From assembly GCF_963678635.1 (NCBI RefSeq), contig NC_087063.1, positions 13,957,006 to 14,021,005 of the forward strand: a stretch of 64,000 nt of DNA, read 5' to 3'. The DNA is from Symsagittifera roscoffensis (lineage: Eukaryota > Xenacoelomorpha > Acoela > Convolutidae). Numbering within the stretch: the first letter of the stretch is position 1; each line of letters begins with the position of its first letter. The notes beneath the pieces are model-generated. The model did no database searches and had not been told where the DNA came from. It saw nothing but the letters and a program-made list of their open reading frames with translations. A program made the position numbers and the translations under genes. Shown here in pieces: positions 10,740-22,437 of the stretch.

Positions 10740-11500
10740 TCCGTTCAGTATAGAACACTAGTGGATAATGTTTTTGTCAGATTGGTTGTCTTCGCTGAAA
10801 ACTTTGTTTCATCGTTGCTTCGTAAGAAATCAAAACTCAATTTACAGTTCAGTTTTTGAGGTTAGAAAGAGATGATGTCCTGAACATCGTCGGGGGACCC
10901 TTTATGGCTGTCACTTGTAGGGTGTAATCTTGTAAGTGACACTTGAAGGGGTGCCTTGCAGAATGTCACCAATTGCTGGATTTCACTTGCTGAGGATGAG
11001 TGAGCTTTGAGGGGTACCCTTGTAGGATTTCTAGTGTTGCTGATGCTTGAGCCTTAGCTGATGTACGACTTTTCAGGGCGTACCCTTGCAGGATGTCATT
11101 TGTTGACCCTGACGCGTCACGACTATAAGACACTAGTCGATCGAAATGTTTTTAGTGTGATTGGTTGGTGGTGATTGAGAACTTATTTTAAATTTTAATT
11201 GCCTTTTCGTAAAAAGTCAAAAGACATTTTGTAGTATTTGCAGTTAGAAGTATACGATGACATCAACTTCCTCGGACGTCCTTGATGGGTGTCACTTTAG
11301 GGGGAACATTTGACGAGTGATCCTTTTGGGAAGGGGGGGGGGGGGGGGTAGTCTTGCAGGATGTCACTTGCTGAAGAGTGACTCGCGACTTCAAAAATCG
11401 GACACCAAATACAAAACACTAGTCGATCATAATGTTTTTTGTCAGATTGTTTGGTCCTGATTGAGAACTTTGCTCGTTCGCGGCTTCGTCAATTACTCTC
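10740..11500. repeat. Diverged repeat blocks marked by cactagtcgat and ttgcaggatgtcac
   Basis: The word cactagt followed by a gataatgtttt-like string begins blocks at about 10756, 11131 and 11417. Each is followed by gattggt, gattgagaact and ttcgtaa-type sequence. Between them a shorter motif, ggggtaccc then ttgcaggatgtcac, recurs at about 10956, 11012, 11080 and 11352. Spacing is unequal (375 and 286 bp between block starts). This looks like a decayed nested tandem array. Confidence 0.6.
11333..11348 (+). repeat. Homopolymer run of 16 G
   Basis: Sixteen consecutive G follow gggaa in an otherwise AT-rich region. The plus strand could form a G-quadruplex, and the length is prone to slippage and to sequencing error. 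Confidence 0.9.
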
Positions 11501-11949
11501 TATCATTTTTAACTTAATTCTCTTTTAAGGAGTATTTGGCATGCGCTTTCCACCCGTACCTTTTTATGTTTAAATCTTTTAATGCGAAAAAATTTTTTAA
11601 GAAAAAATTAGAAGATAAATTTATAAAATTCACGAAGTTTATAACAGGTTGTTAGATTCGAAAACCGAAACCATGTGTAGTTAATATACTACCCTTAGAA
11701 TTATAGATTTAAGCTTTCCCGGCGCAACTGCATCACCAGTCCATAATTGGCGATGCAGTTACCGTAATGTTTAAAATTGCTCACCAAGTAAGATTAAGAC
11801 CATTTATCCACGGTGGAAAGGACCAACACAAGAGCTGTACAGCTCATCATGGCGAAACGCTGTTGTGCCCCTGTTTAAGAACTACGTGCAATTTTTTTGG
11901 TTATTTTTCTGGGCTGGGTAATGTTGCTTCACCCTCAAGCAGCGAGCAC
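11501..11949. other. Non-coding, nothing recognised
   Basis: AT-rich spacer. A short inverted pair around gcgcaactgcatcaccagtc and ggcgatgcagtta (11721-11760) is the only structure I notice. Confidence 0.4.
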
Positions 11950-12026
11950 GGATCATGGTGGGCCTCGAACATCCGACCTTCCGATTTAGAGGCGGAGACG
12001 TACCCACTTCACCACCGCTCCCATTC
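11950..12026 (-). repeat. tRNA-like sequence, probable SINE head
   Basis: On the minus strand an A-box-like string, tggtgaagtgggtacg (12014-11999), is followed by a B-box-like string, gttcgaggc (11970-11962), about 35 bases downstream. A possible anticodon arm with a CTA-containing loop lies between them. The T arm and acceptor stem do not pair well, so this is more likely a tRNA-derived SINE promoter than a working tRNA gene. I see no clear poly-A tail. Confidence 0.45.
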
Positions 12027-12123
12027 ACTTCACCACCGCTCCCCTCCCCTCCACAACTACGCGCATGAAATACAAGAAAAACTGAAGCATGCGTAAAACT
12101 ATCTATCCACAGATGCAAAAATG

Positions 12124-12369
12124 GGGAACCGACCTTTTACCAGAAAAGTTATAACATGGACCTTTTACCAGACTCGATAAACAATTTTGATTGACAGATG
12201 TATCGACGCCGTTTAGTCTGGTTAAAGACAATGGTTTCACGGTTTTTCAGCTTCGTTTTGTTTGTTCTAACCGCTACCTTTTCGAATCGTCCAGTAATTT
12301 TAATTTATCTTAATTGAATTATTGCTTTGTGGTCTGGTAAAAGGTCGGTCTGGTAAAAGACCTAGCCCC
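12124..12369. mobile_element. MITE, 246 bp, 9-bp target duplication
   Basis: Flanked by a perfect 9-bp direct repeat, gcaaaaatg, at 12115-12123 and 12370-12378. The ends are inverted: the left end begins gggaaccgaccttttaccag, and the right end, read inward on the minus strand, begins ggggctaggtcttttaccag. In each end the core ccttttaccag occurs twice in tandem, giving terminal inverted repeats of roughly 40-50 bp. The interior has no coding capacity. A 9-bp duplication with long G-rich ends suggests Mutator- or Merlin-type mobilisation, but the superfamily is not settled. Confidence 0.8.
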
Positions 12370-12422
12370 GCAAAAATGCTATTCCAATTTGTCAAAAAGA
12401 AGTTATTATGCATCGTAAAAAC

Positions 12423-12826
12423 GGGTCTAGGACAACAGGCCGACGAGACTTCAAGCCGAAGGGACTTCAAGCCGAAAATAAAAGTTTACCAGCACCTCAA
12501 AACACTTTCATCATCTGTAAAACCTTGCTTTTCAAAAATTTAGGCATGTTTAGTCATACATAATAAGCGTTGCTCATGACAATGCACCACTTCTGATCGT
12601 CATCCGTTAATAACATCAGCCGGTTTTTTTGAATTTTTTGAGAATTTTTGAACTCAAATTTTATGAAAACGCCATTAACTAGGGAAGAAAGAACATGAAA
12701 TTCAGAAATTCTTCAAAAAAGTTTTCAAATTAGTCATATTTCACGACTTTATAAGGAACTATTCGGCTTGAAGTCCCTAATTGCACGATTCAGCTTGAAG
12801 TCCCGTCGGCTTGATGTCCGGCACCC
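12423..12826. mobile_element. MITE, 404 bp, 9-bp target duplication
   Basis: Flanked by the perfect direct repeat cgtaaaaac at 12414-12422 and 12827-12835. The left end begins gggtctaggacaacaggccg and the right end, read inward, begins gggtgccggacatcaagccg; both continue into acttcaagccgaa. Each terminus carries the 16-base motif gggacttcaagccgaa (or a near copy) twice. The interior is AT-rich with no frame. It shares duplication length and the doubled-motif terminus design with the element 44 bp to its left, but the terminal sequences differ, so it is a different family mobilised by a similar enzyme. Confidence 0.82.
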
Positions 12827-12835
12827 CGTAAAAAC

Positions 12836-13364
12836 ATGCTATACTTCTCTCAACTGATCACTTAAAATACAGGGATTCAAAAGACAGTTCCAAAAAATTG
12901 CATTTCCAATGGCGGCTGCAAAAGGCAGTTAGCGCTTGAACGCTAGTTGAACTATTACTACTATCAATAGTGGATGTTATATATTAACATTGTCAATTAA
13001 TATTTATGCATTTGAATATTAATTCACACATGATTATAGCAGAATCTACGGGACTAAGTTAGAAAACAATTCTCCTCTAGCCCCTTAAACCTTCATTTTT
13101 TCTAAAATGACTTCCGGAGATTCTATCATCAATTGATTCCAGCAACAATCCACATTTAACCGACAATTTTGGTTTCTCAGGGAGCTAGATACGAGACAAA
13201 AACGAAAAGAAGTTTTGAGTTTTGCTGTGAAATACTCAGTTTATTTTCAAGTTACGTTTCTTTTCACCACAATCATTCTTACTATTTCGCCTCTTCTTTC
13301 TTTTCTACAGTGACTTGTAGTATAATAACGAGTGATGTGGCGGCAAATTAGTGACTGAGTGGCT
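12836..13364. other. Non-coding; 3' flank of CTDNEP1
   Basis: Between the second MITE and the CTDNEP1 stop codon. On the minus strand this would hold the CTDNEP1 3' UTR. A short palindromic stretch (gcgcttgaacgct) is at about 12932. Nothing else is recognised. Confidence 0.4.
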
Positions 13365-16300
13365 CTAATATTGGACCGTGTTTCTTCCGAGGATGCATCT
13401 GACATCGTGAACAAATCGAAGTGCGTCTAGGAAGGGCAGCAGATTCAACAGACACGTGTCCGAGGAGTCGCCGAACCAGGATTTAATGGGAATTGCATTG
13501 GCTGAAACAACAACAAATACATTACCTTTGCATTATTTTGTATGATCCTGTTCGCTTTCTCACTTGATTTGCTCATTGTTGTCTAATATTTGTGAAAAGT
13601 TCGTATTTTCAAACTTTTTTAGGTCTTTTATTAAACTTTGAAGTTTCAAAGTTATTATAACAGTTTGTTCATAATTCCGTTTTTACCTACGTTAAATACA
13701 GCAAAAATGTAGATTAAAGCAAGGATAGTCGGTTACTGCAAGAAGCACAGACTATTCCGACCATAGTCTTAAAAAATACAACAAAAAAGTTTTTCAAATT
13801 AGTGTCGTTTTATTCGTCGTGATGTGATAAACGGATCATAAAAAAAACTAAAGATTAGGGATCTTTGACACTCAAAAGAAAATAAGCAAATTGAAAAACT
13901 AGAAAAGCGAAAATTTGACTAGAAAAAACTAGAAAAGCGAAATTTTTTTTAATGCAGTCCAAAAAGACGCTAAAATACTCAAAAAAACTACGGTTACTTG
14001 AGTAAAACTCAAATTTTTGTTCAAATTTAGCTATTGCAAGCTTTTAAGCCATTAAAACAAACTATTATAAGCCTGCTCGCTCGCTTCATTCGCTCGTATT
14101 AAGACGAAAAACCAAAAATTTCAAACCGGTTTTTTTTCGACACTGGGAAAAGTTTTTGGAAATTTGTAGTGTCGTTCGACTCGCGACTGTAAGGGCTTCA
14201 ATAAAATATATCACTCAACTCTCTCCCATGATAATTTATGGTTGCTCATTTTGCGTGGAAAACGAAAAAAAAAAGAAAAACTAATGGTCGGAACAATCAA
14301 GGTTTTCGCAAATTAAATATAAGATACTTCCGATAGATAATACCTCACACATTAAATGGCCAAGTTTTACACAGAGGCCAAGCTGCGCTTCGCAAATACT
14401 TGCGAGAACACGGCCAAAAAGCAGCTCTATCAAGTGACATAAAAAAGTATAAATAAGCCTCGAATTTGCAAAAACTCGAGGCTTAGCAAAAACTCGAATT
14501 AGCAAAAATCTGCGACCTAGAAAATTTGAGTCTCACGCACTAACCGCTCAGCCTCGGATGTTTAAATTCCTAGCCACGGATGCTAGCCACCAATTCGACT
14601 ACACCAGCTACATATGTTAATAAACTTCCAATTCGACGCAGCAAAAGTAGCACCAAATACAAAAAGATACAATTTTGCATGTAATAAATTGCAAATCATA
14701 AAACCACATTATGTATAAATTATGCATTTCGAAAAATTGCGAGATATATTGAATTAGAAAATTTCTGAAAACGAGATTTTATTATTGTTATGTTGTTTGA
14801 AACAAATAGCTTTATCGATTCATTTGTGAATTAAAAATGCATCAACTGTGTAAACTTATAACTATTCGAATGTCAAAGCACATTTGATCAATAAGCTGTA
14901 AAGGTGCAACAATAAGCTGCCACGCCAACTCGATGTAGCAAATATTGCTGCTTTAAATATTTGCGACTTAGTAGCAACAATATTTGCGACTTAAGTTGGA
15001 AAAAAAAGGAAGTTCGTACTAAACACTTTGCTTCGCAAGTGTAAATAGGTACCGCCAGATTCCACCCTTCACCGAAAGAGCAATCGTTAAAAGTGGAAAA
15101 TAGGATGAAACAACTGTGCGGCACTTTTCCCTCGTTGCGGGACGGCATCTATAAGAACACTATCTTCTCACATTCAACCTGGGCATATCTGGCAAACATA
15201 GTAAGCCTCCAACCTTCCATTAGAGAACAAAAAAAGTAAGAGAAACTTGACAGATAGGCATTTTGAACCAATTTGATTGCTGAAATGTCTGTTCGAAACC
15301 AAAATTTACTCGCCTTCAACCAAAATTTACTCTGAGCAGATATGACAGAATGAAAAAAAAAATTATATTATTAATGTATATGTGTAGTGTGCTTACATTT
15401 ATAGTTGCGGTATGCGGATGGCGAGTTGTCCAGTAGGATTACACTGCTCATGTCAGAATGTACTATGCGCAGGTCCTTGGAGTAAGAGTAGCTAACGTCC
15501 AGTGTGCAGTGCTGGCGGAAGAAACGTCTCTTCAACATACCTACAAACACACCACTAACGATTCAATTTAACTATTATAAAGACATCATTTCGCGTTCCT
15601 GCCATTGCTCCGTGCTACTGCTGATATCATTTCACAACTTTTTATTCGATTTCATGTTCGTTGCCACTAATTACTTCACGTTTGCCACTATGATTTCACG
15701 TTTTTACAAAACATCGCGATAAATAAGTAATCAAATGATTAATAAACTTTTTCGTATGAACAGCCAATCAACATACCTTTTGTTAAAAAAAAAAGATCTA
15801 GTTCATGTACTTTTTTAATAACTAGAATAAGCAAATAAATGAGCAATCTCCCCCGTAACAATAAACTCATGCAGTAAATAAACGTGCGAAAATATGGCAA
15901 CTGATTCATTCAATCAATGAACTACACTCTCCCTTAATAGTTTTAAGAGGGAAATTTTCCACTAGGTCAGAAGCAAATACTTTTTAAACATCATGTTATG
16001 TGGGTGGAAAAGTCATACCTTTTTGTCCGTCCAACTCATCTGCAACTGAACTGCCGTACACTTCCATGCTGGCAGTAAACACCACCAATTTGTACCACTT
16101 TGAAACCTACGCACACAAAAGCATTTGTACTGTGGTCGAGCATTAGAGCATTTTAATTAAATTTCATACCACTCAGCAGTATACAATTAAGCGTATATTT
16201 CCTTAACAGCCTATTCAGCGAAAGTGATCCATCAATATTTTTCTGATCTTGGACCATTGTGCTCAACGCTCCGCCTCCCGTTCCAACTATACGGATTTGC

Positions 16301-19300
16301 ACGGGCATTTTTTCAAGTAAATAGGTAACATAACAAACGCACGAATGACTAAGTGTTATGATTATTCTCTTCGTCACATTTAGATTTGATTTGGATTTAA
16401 CTTCAATTCAATTCGAAGCCTAATTTTCGAACATTAAAAATACTAAGGCTGAAAAACGACAAGCCATTGCCATATTTTAAGCAAATGAATTACATCATAT
16501 CATATGCAAAAGTAACAGATGATTTATATATAACTGAAACAACATATAAATGCATATTTTATGGAAAATACATAACTCTTCGAACGATCCGAAAGACAAC
16601 ACACACACAGCAAAAAAAAACGAGGTTCAGCAGGGACTTGAACCCCAGACCTTTCGATCCTTGATTGAGGATTTAAATATCTGGGGTTCAAGTTCCAGTT
16701 GCTGTATGTAAACAATTCTTTCAATTTTTCCACTTTTGGACTTGTCTCACGACTCAATTTTTGCCCTTTGCCACATAATTAAGCTGTAGTTGTTCGAACT
16801 CAACTGATGCTTTGGATTAAACAAGGATAGCTGGTTACTGTGCAAGTAAAATTGCATCAACTGGGTTAACTTATTGCTATTCGAATGTCAAAGCACATGC
16901 TATGAAAAAGCTGTAAAGGTGCCCCAAAAGTGGCAGCAATATTTGAGACTTAGGTTGTAAAAAGTAAGGTTCGTACTAATAAACTCGCTTCGCAAGTGTA
17001 AAAAAAGAACAAGACCTATATAAATGAGTTCAATGACACTTATAAACATAAAAGTAAAATTAAAAATACGCAATTAAGATTTGAAACAAGGATAGCCGGT
17101 TGCTGTGCAAGTAGCACAGAATGTTCCGACCATGTTCAACAACCTATATAATTCTTTTCAAATTGCGTCGTCTTTTATTTTTGGTGTATAATAGAAACTA
17201 AGCAAAAACGTAAAAACTCGATAATAAAATAATGGCAACAATTGACAACCGTTTTTTGCATAAAAAAAAAAACTCATGAAAGTTTTCGAAAAATTTTTGC
17301 AGACTTCTTTGGTTCGTTCTTTTTTTATTCCCAAGAAAGCGCTGAAAAAATTCTTGATAATTAAATTCATTTGAGTAAAACTTGTAATGTTAGGTTTTGA
17401 AAGTTTAAAACTTACTATTATAAGCCTGCTTGTTTATTCGCTTGAAATTAGACAAAAAATCAATAAACTCCAACCGGTTGTTCTCGACACTGACAATTTT
17501 TGTCAAGTTCGAATCATGACTGAAAGAGCTCTAATATGATACATCATTAGGCGCATTTCAATAAGTATTTGTTGTACCTGATTTTGCGTGGAAAACAAAG
17601 TAAAAAAACATGGCCAAATAACAGTTGGAAAAGAGTAATGAACGCAAGTAAACAGAAAAAAAAAACATTGTTGAAAAAATCGCAACTTTCAAATTTGAAA
17701 AAAAAAGATGCCCTTTAAGCTCTTTGAACTTCTAGAACAATTTATGATTGGCGCTTTTTTTGATAACATTTACCCAACTGGAGATAACTGGATCAATAGG
17801 TAAAACTTTTATTCAGCTGGAAAATTTGAAATTTAATTCCACTTTCGAAACGAAGTATCGTTCACGTTTTTTCACGCCATTTCCACGTTCGTATTTAGAT
17901 GGTGCTTTTTACGTAACTTTCAGCGGAAGAATTTCAATAGAACTCAAAAAGTGCATATATACCTAAATTCTTTCATAAGTGCATTAATCTGTATGAATGC
18001 ACATCTGTAGTTATCAGAGAATTTTAAGACTATTCCCTAAAAAAAATCACCAACACCTATATAAGAGTCTTCACTAATTTCATTACTCTTAAAAAAACTA
18101 AAACAAACAGTCCGAACAAAAACAATTGTTTTATTACACAGCCGTTTGCTTAAGTAGTTAACGAGATGCGAACGACGAATTATTCTATCTAAATAAAAAA
18201 TCCAAATTCAATTGAAAGGAGAGGTAAAGGGTCTAAAAAAGATAACATCAAAAAACAGTACGAACAAAAACATAACGAACAGTAGGAACAGAAGTCTTCT
18301 TTTTTGATCCGACTTATTTTGAACAGTTTTCAGTGCCAATTTATGAAATAGGTTATCAGTAAAAAATTTTACTAAAAATTTGAAAACTGTCAATAAAACT
18401 TTGGACAACTCACAAAATTGAAGCAAGTGAAAGTGAAACCGACCTCAAGTCAACCATGAAAGAACAAAAACAAATATGTGATGCCAATTCCCTTGTACGC
18501 ACATATGGAACCGCAAACGAGTCGCACTGCGCATCGAAATTTGGCTTAGAGATGACGCTGAAATCATTGCATACATTTGATGTAAATCTGCATATTAAAT
18601 TCTTTTTTCGAAATAGAAGTCGATCACGTTTTTCGTGATCTTTACACTTTTGCTGTTCGATAGTGGATTTTGCCTTTCTTTTAACTAAAGAATTGATACG
18701 AACTTGAAAAGAAATCAAAAGACAAACCAAGAAAAATCAAATTTGAGCGTAAACAAATTTAAGACATTTTCCTGACGAAAAAACAAACAAAAAAGTAATC
18801 ACGACCAACATAAAATTCTTCACTACGTTTAATTCAGTAATTGATATTTTCATGTACTTCCTTCAGTGGAATTGGCCCTTTTTCCTCCACTATTTTGATT
18901 TACAAGCTATTTTTATAAAAAGAAAATCAGATTTTTGCCATTTTTAGGCTCTTGAATTACATGACGCCGCATGGGAGAAATTTTGATTTCGCATGCCGCA
19001 TCAATTAAATTATTTTGTCTTTTTTTATCTTCGGCCAATTTGAGTTTAATAGCTTTCTACTTATTAGAAATGTGTGCAGTATTTAAAAAAAAATGGGTCA
19101 CCGATGAATGGTATTTTTCGGCACTGCTTTAATGCCTCGTACCCGAAAGTAACCGCAAAAACACTAATGCATTATATAACTGCTTTTTTCCTTTAAGAAA
19201 GTCATCATTATTTCATTTGATATTCGGGTCAATAACCGATTGATAATTTATCAACACCATGTCATGTTACAATGCGCTCAGCTAATTTATGCAAATCTGT

Positions 19301-21845
19301 GTCCTGGCAACACAATTCGGATGTGTTTCGGATGAACCATGCAAAAAGTTCTTATTTTTAATAAGACATGTATGCTGAAATGCAACTTTTAATGTTGATC
19401 TGTAACAATTTCTCGATTTAATTCGCTCGATTCAATTGTTTAAAAAAAACTTTTTAACTTGTTGAAATATTTGTGACCAAAACCATGAGCTCTAAAAGAA
19501 TTGGTGATTGGCTTTAATGAAGGGGCTTAAAGGATAACAATCGCAAAAATTTTCTCCAATGCAAAAAAAAAACAAGCACCAATTCTTGAAAATTAGTTCT
19601 GTCACCGTTTTTCTGCGTTTTGAAAGAAATTGTAAAGATAATAATATCCTCTTTAAATAAAAAAAACACTTCTTTTTTAATCCGCTAAAGCCCTGTGACT
19701 TCTGAAGGACCGGCAATTGTAATCTTCGTCAAAGCCTTCTGCAAGATTTCAACTTACAACTGAGAGAAAATAATCGACGTGGGGTCTTTTGTGAACTGAG
19801 AATCTAACAGGCTGCTGGTCTATCATTACTCGAAGCACGAAGTCTGGGGGTTGAGTGTCCGCCCTCGCTGCTAGATTGGCGGACACTGCGCCTCCAGCTG
19901 AGCCTGCGTGTACCGGGGGAGCAGGCAATCCATCGTGATGAGAGTGGATCAGAGTTTCGTCCAGATCAAGCACCAGAAACTTCCGACTGACAACATCTAA
20001 ACGGAATTTAAACTTACAATTAACACTTCAGTCAATCACAAATTATTCCATTTCAAGGCTCTTTTTCATTCCCCCTACCCCACCCACCTCACAAGAATAT
20101 AAATTTTATGGCGCAACGAGGGGTTCTCCCTTCAAGGTCAAGCAAGAAGACCAATTATGCGGGGAGAAAAATGAGTCCATTTCAAATATCAGTGACCGTG
20201 ATAGAGGCAGTCAATTTAGCACTGTTTACCCCGCAGTGCGTCCGTTCCAGCCAAAACGACACTTTTTGAAAGAAACCTTGGATTCACTGACGAATGAAAC
20301 AGATAATTATTATAAGTAATGATAATTAATTTTCACTCGGCACGAAAAACTGATTATCCTCCTGATATCAAACTGATCATTGATAATCGATATGGGAATG
20401 GCAAAAGAGCTGTGACTTGTGAAAGAAAAGCATGAAAGATAAGTTAATCCTCTAGCAACATGAAAATTCGAGCGCTTTGCTGAATCGGAACTGAAGCTGA
20501 AAATCTAACTCCTTTAAATCTGGCCTGCAGCTGAAAACCCAATTCTGCCCACAGGCTCATAAAATAGCAGTATTTTATTTAACTTAAAACACGTTTCTAT
20601 TTTGCAACTTCCCTATTTGATCAACTGGATTCTCAAAACAAATAGCCCCGAGTTCTGAATTAAGCAGAACATGCTTTCACTTCAATTTCCCTTTCTGAAA
20701 GCTCAATACATAAGTCCCGGGAGCATTTTGACTTAATAAACAGATAAGCCGAAACTAACGATCGAGCTATTGCTTTATTAAGGATTGAAATCTCTGTTTT
20801 CCAAATCGAATTCAATGAATTCATTTTTTAAATTGATAGTCTGCAAACTAAAGTTGCGAAAAAAATAACGTCGCATAAAATTGAGGTTTAAAAAAACATG
20901 AAAAACAAATTATGAAAGCTATCACAATACGTATGGTGTAAAAACACAGATTTATTTTTGAAATATTCTATCGTAGTTGACCACCATATTCTCGCAGCTC
21001 CTCATGGTAAAATCATTATGGTTAACTTCATGGTTCACTTTGCACTGCATGTTGGCTTATGGTGTACTCACTGAGTCTGTGACGGGATATTGTGGAGAGA
21101 GGGGCATTGACATAGCACACTGGTTGATACTGGATGGCCTAAACACCAACAAAGTCACAGATTGAACATAGCAATGGGGGTGGGGAATCCCGCTAGGGAT
21201 ACGACCCGATTGGCAGAACTAATATATCATCCAGTCAGAATTATGCATACAATAATCTGAACAAAAAATATGTTAGAAACCTGAAATATATGAGAACTTT
21301 TCTGCCATTAGCACCTTCATTCACGAGAATAGCCCGCACCCTATTACAGGGAATGGAGGTATAACAATAGGCCAAATACGATGTCTTCATAGCACGCTGG
21401 AAAAAACTGCAGTTTTTATCCAATTATGTTGCGTATTTCTGATGAAATTTCGGCTTCAAAATATGGCGAAGTGTTGTACATCCGCCATAGGGATACTCAC
21501 AAACTACTCATGTAGCAATCATAGAATATATTGCCTACCGCTTGATTAAAGTTAACAAACGTATTGCAAAATGTCGAGAATCAAGAAAGATTTCTTAAGT
21601 ATATCTCTGTAAAATTGACTGAAATTGACAGATCACCTCTGAATAAACTTCCCGATTATTAAGATAAATTTTAAAATATACGACATTTTTGCAAACGTCA
21701 ATTGAGATGTCCAGATCCATGTTAGTTAATAACACCTGTTTCAAATTTAACCTTGACTAACTTTTTTGGAGGTTCTCTTGAGAAAATAGGAGACGAGATG
21801 CCAGAGGTAAGAGACGCATTTGAAGCATACTGACACAGGGCCCAT
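13365..21845 (-). CDS. CTDNEP1: CTDNEP1 / dullard nuclear-envelope phosphatase, six exons
   Basis: Minus-strand exons: 21845-21762, 21138-21072, 19996-19758, 16106-16019, 15540-15397 and 13501-13365 (TAG at 13365). All junctions are GT-AG and phases agree, giving 252 residues, close to the usual ~244. Residues 9-24 ([16 protein letters not shown]) form the N-terminal membrane segment. The HAD/FCP motif [13 protein letters not shown] has its catalytic Asp-x-Asp at 61-63. [11 protein letters not shown] and LVVFTAS (137-143) follow, then [10 protein letters not shown] and LLDNSP (196-200), then [20 protein letters not shown]. In animals CTDNEP1 with its partner CNEP1R1 dephosphorylates lipin and acts in BMP control at the ER and nuclear envelope. 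The start is the ATG just before the hydrophobic segment. A loop after HSHHDG is about 16 residues longer than I recall for vertebrates. The last ~6 residues differ from the usual tail. Introns, up to 3.65 kb, are full of repeats. Confidence 0.93.
13705..14270 (+). repeat. Dispersed repeat family R1 (copy in CTDNEP1 intron)
   Basis: Begins agcaaggatagtcggttact and includes agcacagactattccgacca, then tcaaattagtgtcgtttta, then attataagcctgctcgct, then a cgacactgggaaaa string. The same words in the same order recur at 17090-17640 and partly at 43,260-43,620. No coding capacity; probably a non-autonomous element. Ends are not defined. Confidence 0.55.
14830..15030 (+). repeat. Dispersed repeat family R2, copy 1
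   Basis: Shares an ordered series with 16,848-17,010: gcatcaactg, attcgaatgtcaaagcaca, aagctgtaaaggtgc, caatatttg, gacttag, gttcgtactaa and cttcgcaagtgtaaa. About 180-200 bp, same orientation, roughly 80% alike by eye. Confidence 0.55.
16634..16694. repeat. Nested inverted repeat, ~60 bp hairpin
   Basis: Arms acttgaaccccaga (16635-16648) and tctggggttcaagt (about 16680-16693) are perfectly complementary. Inside them atcct and aggat form a second stem. The outer arm resembles a tRNA B box (ggttcaagtcc on the minus strand). It could be two B-box-bearing SINE ends facing each other, or a folded RNA. It lies in a CTDNEP1 intron. Confidence 0.6.
16811..17010 (+). repeat. R1 head fused to R2, copy 2
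   Basis: The R1 opening aacaaggatagctggttact is followed directly by the R2 series beginning gcatcaactgggttaac. This shows either that R2 inserted into R1 or that both are parts of one longer element. A full R1 copy starts just downstream at 17,090. Confidence 0.5.
17090..18130 (+). repeat. R1 family copy with R1-tail segment
   Basis: Begins aacaaggatagccggttgct. Later it carries acagttggaaaagagtaatg, then ctggatcaatagg and cagctggaaaattt. These same pieces occur at 23,400-23,640 and 24,540-24,760. It ends with a segment containing cctatataagagtcttcact near 18,055. The long minus-strand frames inside are AT-rich and do not look like protein. Confidence 0.5.
18600..18830 (+). repeat. R1-tail repeat
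   Basis: Contains tttgctgttcgatagtggat, tttgcctttcttttaac and atcaaatttgagcgtaaaca, then ttaagacattttcc and tcacgacc. The same order is found at 23,640-23,830 and 24,775-24,960. Confidence 0.55.
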
Positions 21846-22437
21846 AACACAGCACTCAATCTAACAACTAATCACTTCATTCAATACTACCACAACAATA
21901 CAAAGTATCTGAAAATAAATCCTATTAAAAATAAATTAAATGTCAATATTTTCTGACTTCAAATCATATTGAATAAACAATTGAAGCTTTAATAGAAAAA
22001 GGTAAAACGAAGTTTCTAAAGTATTTGAAAGACAATGATAACCGATATTTTTCAAATTTGCCTTAAACACCATTGATTCATTATACACCAAACAAATTTA
22101 ACAAACAGTAACGATCATTGAAACGCCAAAAATCTCACAGTTTCACTTTTTGTTACGCCTAGTCTTAAGATTCGGAAGAAACAAAAGCTTAGGCTCGTAT
22201 CGTAAACCACAAAAAAATCACAAGCATAGCCAACAGACCCTATAAACGTCTTGTGTACCATATTTTTTAAAAATATTTAGGGCCAATTGCAATTGAGTTT
22301 CTCTCTACCCAAACCTAACAAAGATTTTAAATCGTCCGAATCTTAACCAATGAGTTCCGAACTCCATGAGTTTTTTACGAACAGACACCTAGTGTTCTCT
22401 TCCTCGAAATGATCAGTGAGCTGTTCAGCTCCCACAA
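21846..22437. other. 5' flank of CTDNEP1, non-coding
   Basis: AT-rich sequence between the CTDNEP1 start codon and the LINE fragment. It must include the CTDNEP1 5' UTR and promoter (minus strand), but I cannot point to a TATA box or initiator. No other gene seen. Confidence 0.4.

Noticed and set aside
11950-12026. A functional tRNA gene with anticodon CTA
   Set aside because: The T stem and acceptor stem do not pair properly; a SINE head fits better.
17158-18730. Several 60-106-codon frames on both strands
   Set aside because: They are in CTDNEP1 introns within R1 repeats, with AT-driven Phe/Lys/Leu composition and no motifs.
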